Positions 57,183 through 64,000 of a DNA stretch of 64,000 nucleotides are shown in pieces (the stretch's first letter is position 1; the number at the start of each line of letters is the position of its first letter). The DNA is from Undibacterium sp. 5I1 (GTDB taxonomy: Bacteria > Pseudomonadota > Gammaproteobacteria > Burkholderiales > Burkholderiaceae_D): assembly GCF_034314085.1 (NCBI RefSeq), contig NZ_JAVIWI010000001.1, forward strand, positions 2,170,001 to 2,234,000. Reading direction: 5' to 3'. Both the position numbers and the translations under genes were made by a program. The notes below the pieces were generated by a model. It was not told where the DNA came from. It was given only the letters and a program-made list of their open reading frames with translations, and searched no databases.

Positions 57183-59924
57183 TTACATTTTTGCGTGCAA
57201 AGTCAGGTAGAACTGACGACCACTCTGGTACACAGAACGTGGCTGATCTTCATTTAAGGCATAGTATTTTAGCGTTGGATTATTCAAATTTTGCGCATCT
57301 AAAGTGATACCAAAATTCTCATTAATCTTATAACCAAAGGATGCTGACACTGCTCCGGTTGCCGCCTGCGAGAATGCAGTCTGACGATCTAAGCCACTGT
57401 AGAAGCTGGACCGATAACTATAGGACAGACGCGCATTAAACTTATCATCTTCGTAGTAACCACTCAGATTGTAAGTATTTTTGGAGGCACCCACGACGTC
57501 TTTTGAATCAGCATCTTTGGCATCAGCATAAGTGTAGTTAGTAGAGAAACCAAAGTTCTTACCGACTGGCTGCTCATACGCTAACTCGATACCTTTAACC
57601 TTGGCGCTGGTATTGGTTGGAACCGATAAAATATACGGCACCATCGCACCTTGTGGTGTCTGAGCGCTGTACGTCATATAGCTCTTAGAGACTTGCCCTA
57701 TCCCGACATAGCTAGTCAAATCCATATAGAACAAACCTGCGGATAACAAAGAACGCGGTGCAAAATACCATTCTAAGGACGCGTCAAAGTTATTCGAGCG
57801 AATCGGTTTCAGATCAGGATTAGCGCCACTACCGCTACCTACACCACCGGCAACTGCTGGCGGACTCAGGCTGATCGCACTTGCCAGTGCGCCGTAGTCT
57901 GGGCGAGTCATCGTCTTCGATACAGCAAAACGGGCAACCAGATCTTTGGTGACATCAAGACGTAAATTCCCACTTGGTAAAATATCGTTGTAGGTATTAT
58001 CGAATTGCTGACGGATGAATGGACCAAACAGGGATGTTGTGATCGCACCAGGCGTCGTAGCGGTGGCAGCAAATGGTAAGGTCACGCTTTCTTTAGTTTG
58101 TACAAAACGGATACCAAAGTTACCGCTCCAGCCTTGACCTTCCAGATTGCTTTGGATATACGCGGCACTGGTGTTTTCTTTAAGTGCGAACTCAGACGCC
58201 CAGTTTTCACGAGAGCCATCGGTCGGACGCAAAGCATATTGCGCGTCATAAGCCGCTAACTGACCAGCGGTATAGGACCAGACGTTGGTTGGAAAATTAC
58301 CACCAAGACCACTACCAAAATTACCTGGGTATGAAACTGTTCCGCCAGCAGGTAAATTGTTGAATGCAGAGCCATCCAAAACCGGACGTTGATTATTCAC
58401 AAAATCATTGTTGCGCTTATGCTCGGTCGCACGAACACCAAATTTCAGGTTGGTAAAGACACCCTGATTAATCGCATATTCACCATCCAACTTCGCCCAT
58501 GTTTCTTTATCTTTGACACTGACTTGCTGATCGCCGAAAATCCAATCCAGACCAGTATTGGCATTGCTGGAATTATTAGTCGTACCAAGATTCCAGTTGG
58601 CGGCGCTGCCAATGCCGTTCAAGCCCCAGGAAGCACCACTACCTTTGCCTGTATCCCATTCAGCCACGTCTTGTGTCAAGGTTTTTCCTGTACCACTGGA
58701 AGTTCCCAACTGACCATTTAACTTGAAGGACGAATTGACACGCCAGCTTGCTTCAACGCTGACAAAATTAGTATCAGAACCAGCATCAGGACGGGAAATC
58801 TGATCGTAGATGCCGTATTGCGTACCAGCGACACCAGTGAAGTTAGCATTGGTCAGAGTTTTTACGCCGTTGGTCGTGCTCACAACATAACCAGGATCAG
58901 GCGCTTGTCCTGCACCGCCATTGATGAAGTGGGTGCCCCACATCATATAGTTACGATTATAGTTAGCAGCATCCATCGTCGAACTGAAGGCATTGACATC
59001 GATCGTAAAATCATTGCTTGGTTTGAATTGCAAATCAATCAAACCACCCTGACGCTTACGTACTTGTTCAAATAATGCAGAGCCCATTAATCCTGGGTAG
59101 TACACTCCAGCCAAATCAGGATTAGACAGGGCAACTTTGCTGTTAGGTGCAATTTTTTCGTAACCCAAAATCTCTTGGCCATCACGGCGCAGACTACGTT
59201 TTTCAGAAAATGCCTGAATCATTACGCCAAAAGTATTGGCATCATTTTTCCAATTCAGCAATGCACTCACTTGCGGATCTGTCTTTTTAGGCAAATCGGC
59301 ATAGACCGCGCCGATCGTTGCTTCCGCAGTGAACTGTTTTTTGAAATCTAAGGGCTTGCGAGTAATGATATCGACGGAACCAGCAACACCACCCTCAACC
59401 AAACTAGCCTCAGATGACTTATGGACTTCAACACGGCTAACCAGTTCTGATGGGAGCAAGGTATAGCTGACACTACGTCCGACACCAGGACCACTTTGAT
59501 TCAGGACAAACCAGTCACCTGCCGCCATGTTGTGACCGTTGATTAAGGTCTGAGTCAAACTTGGGTTGGTGCCGCGCATACTGACGCGATCGTTTTCATC
59601 AAAGCCACCTTCGTTACCACTAGCAGAACTTGTTGTAACACCAGGCAAACGCTGCAATGAGTCAGCGACGTTTTTATCTGGCATTTTGCCGATATCTTCG
59701 GCAGTGATTACATCCAGATGTGAATCCGCATTACGTTTTTGATTTAAAGACTGTTGTGCAGCAGCGCGAATACCCGTAACCACCACTTCTTGTGCTGCCG
59801 GATCGACTTGCTGCGCTTGTGCTGACATTGCGACTGTCATGATTAGCACTGCAACACCGGACGCGATTGGCGTCAGTTTAGGCGTTGATTTAGGTGCTAA
59901 CTTAAGTGTCAGATTACTTTTCAT
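57183..59924 (-). CDS. TonB-dependent outer-membrane receptor
   Basis: 913 residues. Signal peptide (to about AQAQQ, residue 39), then the TonB-box-like EVVVTGIRAA, plug domain (TAEDIGKMPDKNVADSLQRLPGV, VSMRGTNPSLTQTLINGH, GSVDIITRKPLDFKK) and a beta-barrel ending ARLSYSYRSSFY ... YLTLHAKM. The last residue is Met rather than the usual aromatic. It belongs to the long (Xanthomonas/Caulobacter-type) carbohydrate receptors, so chitooligosaccharide or GlcNAc import fits with the neighbouring genes. Confidence 0.9.
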   Translation of the reverse strand: MKSNLTLKLAPKSTPKLTPIASGVAVLIMTVAMSAQAQQVDPAAQEVVVTGIRAAAQQSLNQKRNADSHLDVITAEDIGKMPDKNVADSLQRLPGVTTSSASGNEGGFDENDRVSMRGTNPSLTQTLINGHNMAAGDWFVLNQSGPGVGRSVSYTLLPSELVSRVEVHKSSEASLVEGGVAGSVDIITRKPLDFKKQFTAEATIGAVYADLPKKTDPQVSALLNWKNDANTFGVMIQAFSEKRSLRRDGQEILGYEKIAPNSKVALSNPDLAGVYYPGLMGSALFEQVRKRQGGLIDLQFKPSNDFTIDVNAFSSTMDAANYNRNYMMWGTHFINGGAGQAPDPGYVVSTTNGVKTLTNANFTGVAGTQYGIYDQISRPDAGSDTNFVSVEASWRVNSSFKLNGQLGTSSGTGKTLTQDVAEWDTGKGSGASWGLNGIGSAANWNLGTTNNSSNANTGLDWIFGDQQVSVKDKETWAKLDGEYAINQGVFTNLKFGVRATEHKRNNDFVNNQRPVLDGSAFNNLPAGGTVSYPGNFGSGLGGNFPTNVWSYTAGQLAAYDAQYALRPTDGSRENWASEFALKENTSAAYIQSNLEGQGWSGNFGIRFVQTKESVTLPFAATATTPGAITTSLFGPFIRQQFDNTYNDILPSGNLRLDVTKDLVARFAVSKTMTRPDYGALASAISLSPPAVAGGVGSGSGANPDLKPIRSNNFDASLEWYFAPRSLLSAGLFYMDLTSYVGIGQVSKSYMTYSAQTPQGAMVPYILSVPTNTSAKVKGIELAYEQPVGKNFGFSTNYTYADAKDADSKDVVGASKNTYNLSGYYEDDKFNARLSYSYRSSFYSGLDRQTAFSQAATGAVSASFGYKINENFGITLDAQNLNNPTLKYYALNEDQPRSVYQSGRQFYLTLHAKM

Positions 59925-60045
59925 TTACTCCCCCAAGATTTATCAATCAAAACAATTTGATGCCCTGCTGCGAGATATTTTTTTCTATACAGAAGAGCGT
60001 TTCGATACCACCCGCGATACTGCAACTTACCAAGTCAAACATACA

Positions 60046-60062
60046 AAACCACTTAAATGCCA
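60046..60062 (+). promoter_or_regulatory. Third copy of the operator-like motif, opposite orientation
   Basis: AAAACCACTTAAATGCC matches AATACCACTTAAATACC at 15 of 17 positions but reads on the plus strand, within the long 5' leader of the receptor gene. A weaker ATACCACCCGCGATAC lies at about 60006. Confidence 0.45.
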
Positions 60063-60102
60063 CAATTTAAAACTAACTCTATAAAACGACACAAGGTCTT
60101 TA

Positions 60103-60175
60103 CTTACTCAATCAGGCCATGGCATTTCAAATGCGCAGACCGTGGTTAAATAAAAACTGAATCTGATTGAGTAAG
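60103..60175. promoter_or_regulatory. Structured leader hairpin upstream of the TonB receptor
   Basis: CTTACTCAATCAG (60103-60115) and CTGATTGAGTAAG (60163-60175) are perfect 13-base arms; inside, GCATTTcAAATGC forms a second hairpin. The predicted promoter lies upstream, so the structure would be in the receptor mRNA leader. Confidence 0.5.
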
Positions 60176-60267
60176 ATAAAAAATCTCTAGCAAGATCACT
60201 CTCATGCTTTTTATCTTTGGGGCGACTGATACTTTGATTTTCGCCTGAAATAGGAAGCAGTGGGCTC

Positions 60268-60315
60268 ACTGTAGTTAGCGTAAAAGTGGCTGTCAAGCGG
60301 TATCTACGTGGTATT
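60268..60315 (-). promoter_or_regulatory. Promoter with operator-like motif before the TonB receptor gene
   Basis: On the minus strand AATACCACGTAGATACCGC runs into TTGACA (60291-60296 in reverse), with TACAGT 17 bases downstream (60268-60273). The same arrangement is found before the kinase operon. It predicts a 5' leader of about 340 bases. Confidence 0.65.
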
Positions 60316-60833
60316 ACTGATACTCATATTGGTACTAATAAGATGAATTAAACAAACATTACAAGCCATTGATTTAAATCATTAATTATTTAATTCAAAT
60401 ATGTTTTTTATAAAAGTGGACTGATTAGTTTTTACAACAAACAAATAAGCTTAATCATTTATCAGATAAACGATATTGCAGAGAAATTTTTTCTGACGGG
60501 GGGTTATCTTGGGCGTTCTCGCTTGAACAACAGGCTTAAAAATCGATACAAAATTTGTCCATTGTCATAGAGAGAAACCGTCTATTTTTTTGAAAAATCA
60601 ACAAAGAAAATCAAACCCATCGCAATCAAATTAGCGAATGAGGCATAAAATAGCATTCAGGACTGGATCTATAATTGGTATTAATGTCTTATCTAACGAT
60701 GAAGTACACTCAGCGTCATTCGTGATTTTTTGAATCAAAACAAGGCAGCAACCCGACCACCACCACCCGCTTCGCTAGTATGAATTTGAGAAGCCAGATC
60801 AAAGTACATCGCTACTTTTAAAGAATACAACTC
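60316..60833. other. Intergenic region before the cupin gene
   Basis: About 500 AT-rich bases without a supported gene. It holds the region upstream of the receptor operator and presumably the cupin promoter. No terminator or repeat stands out. Confidence 0.4.
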
Positions 60834-61802
60834 ATGTCAAACCTTGAATTAAAGCCACTGAGAGAATTTCATCACCTGGATGAAACGACTTTTTTGCGCG
60901 ATGTGATTGGTGCGCACCAGCCCTGCGTCTTACGCGGATTTGTTAAACATTGGCCCTCAGCTCAGCAAGCGTCGGCAGAGGCTACTTATCGTTATTTAAA
61001 AAATCTGGATAACGGTGCCGCCGTCGATGTGATACTGACACCGCCCCAAGAGGACGGCCGTATTTTTTATAATGAGACGTTGGATGGTTTTAATTTTTTA
61101 CGGAATAAATTATCAATCTCGGCGGTGTTAGATCAAATCATGCGCTACAGCCAGTTTGATCAGGCACCTTCCCTCGCGATACAAAGTGCATTAATCGCTG
61201 AATGTCTGCCTGGCTTTTTGGTGGACAATGTTTTGCCATTCATGAGTGAGCAAATCGCTCCCCGAATCTGGCTTGGCAACAAGGTGACGACACCTGCTCA
61301 TATTGACACTTCCTACAATATTGCCTGTGTTGTCAGCGGTAAGCGACGCTTTACGATCTTCCCACCAGATCAGGTGGGCAACTTGTATATTGGCCCTTTA
61401 GACTTTGCACCAACCAACTCACCGATAAGTCTGGTGTCGTTCAAACAGCCGGATTTTCAGCAATTCCCCCGGTTCAAACAAGCACTGGAACATGCTCTCG
61501 TTGCAGAACTGGAGCCTGGTGATGCAGTCTATATCCCAACTTTGTGGTGGCATCATGTGGAGTCGCTGAGCAAGTTCAATGTCTTGATCAACTATTGGTG
61601 GGGCGGCTCGATCCGCACTGAACAAGCGCCAAGTACGCCCTTTGAATGTCTGGTGCATTGTCTGACGAATTTAAAACAACTACCGCCAGATCAAAGAGCC
61701 GCCTGGGGTGCTTTATTCCAACATTATGTATTTTCCCAAGACGATCCTGCGGCGCATATTCCGTCACATAGACGCGGCGTTATGGATGGCAGAACTGAAT
61801 GA
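60834..61802 (+). CDS. Cupin_8/JmjC-domain protein
   Basis: 322-residue protein of the Fe(II)/2-oxoglutarate-type JmjC-like cupin family. Metal ligands His and Asp in PAHIDTSYNIACVVSGKR and the second His in IPTLWWHHVESL; the NYWWGG end of the double-stranded beta-helix is also seen. It may hydroxylate a protein or be non-catalytic. Cupins of this kind often accompany TonB receptors in carbohydrate loci of Xanthomonas and Caulobacter. No strong ribosome-binding site is seen. Confidence 0.85.
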   Translation: MSNLELKPLREFHHLDETTFLRDVIGAHQPCVLRGFVKHWPSAQQASAEATYRYLKNLDNGAAVDVILTPPQEDGRIFYNETLDGFNFLRNKLSISAVLDQIMRYSQFDQAPSLAIQSALIAECLPGFLVDNVLPFMSEQIAPRIWLGNKVTTPAHIDTSYNIACVVSGKRRFTIFPPDQVGNLYIGPLDFAPTNSPISLVSFKQPDFQQFPRFKQALEHALVAELEPGDAVYIPTLWWHHVESLSKFNVLINYWWGGSIRTEQAPSTPFECLVHCLTNLKQLPPDQRAAWGALFQHYVFSQDDPAAHIPSHRRGVMDGRTE

Positions 61803-61865
61803 GTTGTCTTAGCTGGCGAACACGCATTTTTCACGCGCGACTAAAAAGAAATTACTTTTGAATGA

Positions 61866-62765
61866 TTAGCGCAAGGTCTTTTGTGCTGCCTCGTGAACCA
61901 TCGAGGAAATACGATCCAGATAAGTTGAACTAATTCTCCAGCGATGCCAATACAATGAAATATCTAGCGGATACTTCTTCGCGATATGGATCAGTTCCCC
62001 TCGCTGCAAAGCTGACTCAACAATGTGCTCTGGCATCATGCCCCAACCAAGACCTGCGCACGCCGCCTGAAAAAATGAGCGGGTAGATGGAATCATGTGT
62101 ATACGTGGTCGAATTAAATTTGTCGTGAAGCGTGATATAAAAACGTCTTGCAATGCATCCTTTTGATTGAACTTCAACATAGGGGCAAGCTCAAGCGCTT
62201 TTGCATTAACGCCCTTTGGAAAATAGCGTGTCTTGAACTCCGTTGTAGCAACTGCCAGATAACGCATGACACCCAGCGGCTCAACTTTACATCCTTGAAT
62301 TGCATCTGTGCTGGTACTCACTCCAGCCATTACGCTACCTTCGCGCAATAGCGCCATTGAGTAATCCTGATCCTCGGTTCTGACATCCAATATCATCGAA
62401 CCATCAAGTGCAACCGCCTGAAATACTGAACTAAACCAGCTATCCAACGAATCCGCATTCAAGACAATCGGAATTCTTACGGCAACAGAAGCATCTTCTG
62501 TTTGCACAGATAAACCAGAAAACATTTCTGATTCCAGCAAAGCCACCTGCTCGGCATAACGCAAAAATATACGCCCTGCTGCCGTAGGCTGGCAGGGTGT
62601 TGTGCGTTGGATCAGGATTTGCCCCAAACGATCCTCAAGCAACTTGATTCGCTGACTAATTGCTGAAGGTGTCAGGTTTAACTTCCGGGCAGCAAGCTCA
62701 AAGGTTCCCTCATTCAGTACGGCAGCAAATGCGGATAGCTGGGCATTATCGACTTTGATATTCAT
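61866..62765 (-). CDS. argP: LysR-family regulator ArgP (LysG)
   Basis: 299 residues: helix-turn-helix LSAFAAVLNEGTFELAARKLNLTPSAISQRIKLLEDRLG and the effector domain. It diverges from the LysE/ArgO exporter gene, which ArgP activates in response to arginine or lysine. The 100 bases between hold the presumed operator. Confidence 0.92.
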   Translation of the reverse strand: MNIKVDNAQLSAFAAVLNEGTFELAARKLNLTPSAISQRIKLLEDRLGQILIQRTTPCQPTAAGRIFLRYAEQVALLESEMFSGLSVQTEDASVAVRIPIVLNADSLDSWFSSVFQAVALDGSMILDVRTEDQDYSMALLREGSVMAGVSTSTDAIQGCKVEPLGVMRYLAVATTEFKTRYFPKGVNAKALELAPMLKFNQKDALQDVFISRFTTNLIRPRIHMIPSTRSFFQAACAGLGWGMMPEHIVESALQRGELIHIAKKYPLDISLYWHRWRISSTYLDRISSMVHEAAQKTLR

Positions 62766-62865
62766 TTTTTCTAATGTAGATTAAAAATATTTAGCTTTAC
62801 TTAATGATTCTAGCTGAATAATCTGCGCTATCCCTTTATTACTTTATTGATTGCGCTAGGTTTAT

Positions 62866-63468
62866 ATGATCTCTGATTTTCTCTCTGGATTTCTATCGGG
62901 AGCAACCCTCATACTCGCCATCGGGGCTCAGAATTCTTTTGTCTTACGACAAGGTATACGGAATGAGCATATTGTTCCGGTCGTTCTAGTGTGCTCCTGC
63001 GCAGACGCATTGCTGATCATGGCTGGGGTTGCAGGTCTTGGACTACTGATTCAATCGAATCCTGCTGTACTAACTTTCGCACGATATGGCGGAGCGATAT
63101 TTTTGGCGGCATATGGTATCGCTGCGGGAAAGCGAGCACTCCAGTCAAATCGCCTAGTGGTTAACGCCGAGATTGGCGCATCCCTGGGCACCGCCATAGC
63201 GACTTGTCTAAGCTTCACTTTTCTCAATCCACATGTTTATCTGGATACAGTGATCCTTCTGGGCTCGCTAGCCAATCAGCGCCAAGGCGCGGGTCGATGG
63301 ATTTTTGGACTTGGCGGCTCAATGGCTAGTTTCGCCTGGTTCTTTGCGCTGGGGTTCGGCGCACGCAAACTCGCGCCGCTATTCAGCAAATCAATCGCAT
63401 GGCGCTTACTAGATACGGCGATCGCAATTTCTATGATCGGACTCAGCGTGATGCTATTCATAGGCTGA
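62866..63468 (+). CDS. argO: LysE/ArgO-family basic amino-acid exporter
   Basis: 200-residue inner-membrane exporter with about six hydrophobic segments. GFLSGATLILAIGAQNSFVLRQG is the family's N-terminal signature, and CLSFTFLNPHVYLDTVILLGS the conserved Asn-Pro segment. Divergent pairing with argP supports arginine or lysine efflux. Confidence 0.93.
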   Translation: MISDFLSGFLSGATLILAIGAQNSFVLRQGIRNEHIVPVVLVCSCADALLIMAGVAGLGLLIQSNPAVLTFARYGGAIFLAAYGIAAGKRALQSNRLVVNAEIGASLGTAIATCLSFTFLNPHVYLDTVILLGSLANQRQGAGRWIFGLGGSMASFAWFFALGFGARKLAPLFSKSIAWRLLDTAIAISMIGLSVMLFIG

Positions 63469-63785
63469 GAATACTGACGCCGGAAAACCTCATCCATACA
63501 GGTCGTTTGCTAGTAGTTATTTATTCACTCTAGTTTCGACCATGTTTGCGCATCAAAAACTATTGAGTGATTTACAGCTAATAAAACAGTCCTGCAACAA
63601 CCGTACCCAATTCTCTCTCAGTATGGAAATACCCTTGCTGTTCCTGAGCAAGATAAACACCGCCAACCGTCTAACAAGCCTAGAAATAAGTTATTTTTAA
63701 ATTTTTATAGATGATACTAATAATCTATTTTATTTATGATGATTATCATCTATGATGTATTTATTGACCAAATCGGGAGCAGGTA
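63469..63785. other. Intergenic region between argO and the TetR gene
   Basis: About 320 bases without a supported gene. The 3' end holds the inverted repeat at 63707-63753. Confidence 0.4.
63707..63753. promoter_or_regulatory. Inverted repeat before the TetR gene
   Basis: ATAGATGATA (63707-63716) and TATCATCTAT (63744-63753) are perfect inverted repeats 27 bases apart, 30-80 bases before the TetR start. A possible autoregulatory operator. Confidence 0.5.
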
Positions 63786-64000
63786 ATGCCACGGGTATCA
63801 CGCGAACAAATGGAATCCAATCGTGCGACGATTGAAGATGTTTCGGCTCGCTTATTCCGCGAGCAAGGTATTGCTGGTGTCAGCGTGGCGGATTTGATGT
63901 CGGCAGCTGGGCTGACGCATGGCGGGTTTTATGGCCACTTCGCCTCAAAGGACGAACTCGCCGCTGTCGCCTGTGAACACGCCTTTGCAAAAGCAGCACA
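63786..64000 (+). CDS. TetR-family transcriptional regulator, 5' part (partial)
   Basis: ATG 63786 follows GGGAGCAGGTA. The 71 visible residues form the N-terminal DNA-binding domain: ATIEDVSARLFREQGIAGVS, VADLMSAAGLTHGGFYGHF, SKDELAAVACEHAF, the classic TetR helix-turn-helix. The ligand-binding part lies beyond the window. The THGGFYGHF motif is common in regulators of electrophile or oxidant efflux genes. Confidence 0.92.
   Translation, partial: MPRVSREQMESNRATIEDVSARLFREQGIAGVSVADLMSAAGLTHGGFYGHFASKDELAAVACEHAFAKAA

Overview
The window looks like chromosomal DNA of a betaproteobacterium of the order Burkholderiales, probably Oxalobacteraceae (Undibacterium- or Herbaspirillum-like). This rests on gene content and order (exbB-exbD-lpxK-Trm112-kdsB-adk, fkpB-ispH, a phasin, divergent argP-argO, rsmB-purN), moderate GC and protein sequence character; no rRNA or tRNA gene is present to confirm it. 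The left edge cuts glnE and the right edge cuts a TetR-family gene.

Layout. 1-5.9 kb: 3' part of glnE, a penicillin-binding-type endopeptidase, a nitroreductase, a thioesterase and a phasin with a candidate repeat-flanked promoter. 5.9-9.6 kb: a branched-chain amino-acid ABC transporter operon (livHMGF) without its binding protein, preceded by a strong-RBS 18-codon mini-ORF plus terminator and a divergent 39-codon mini-ORF. 10.1-14.7 kb: ispH, fkpB, an intact IS30-family element, radC, rpmB-rpmG. 14.7-23.1 kb: fatty-acid desaturase, large MscS channel, rsmB, purN, a barstar/guanyl-RNase pair, a patatin and a short-chain dehydrogenase with a tandem operator-like array. 23.5-30.4 kb: H+-pyrophosphatase and the adk/kdsB/lpxK/exbDB operon. 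30.4-31.5 kb: a non-coding kilobase with seven perfect DnaA boxes in imperfect repeats. 31.5-41.6 kb: xseA, a DUF3455 lipoprotein, sodB, then an osmoprotection set (MscS-like channel, membrane-tethered OtsA, OtsB, GH15 glycosidase). 41.8-46.7 kb: a GGDEF protein with an altered active site, an EamA exporter, an AmpG-like permease. 46.8-60.3 kb: an amino-sugar utilisation locus. 60.8-64 kb: a cupin/JmjC protein, argP-argO and the start of a TetR gene.

The amino-sugar locus forms a complete route: TonB-dependent receptor (outer membrane), ABC importer (binding protein, two permeases, ATPase), cytoplasmic GH3 hexosaminidase, BadF-type kinase, NagA deacetylase and SIS-type NagB-II deaminase, with a GntR/UTRA repressor inside the operon. 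A shared motif abutting TTGACA lies upstream of both the kinase and the receptor, which suggests one regulon. The ATPase is split by a frameshift, as is the MscS channel at 35.3 kb.

The intergenic DNA is unusually rich in small repeats: six copies of an 85-bp element with TATACTCCC termini and an inner ATTGTCCA/TGGACAAT palindrome (one split by the IS30 element with a 3-bp target duplication), a 237-bp element with perfect 17-bp terminal inverted repeats, a ~100-bp hairpin element, and several decaying 10-14 bp tandem arrays.
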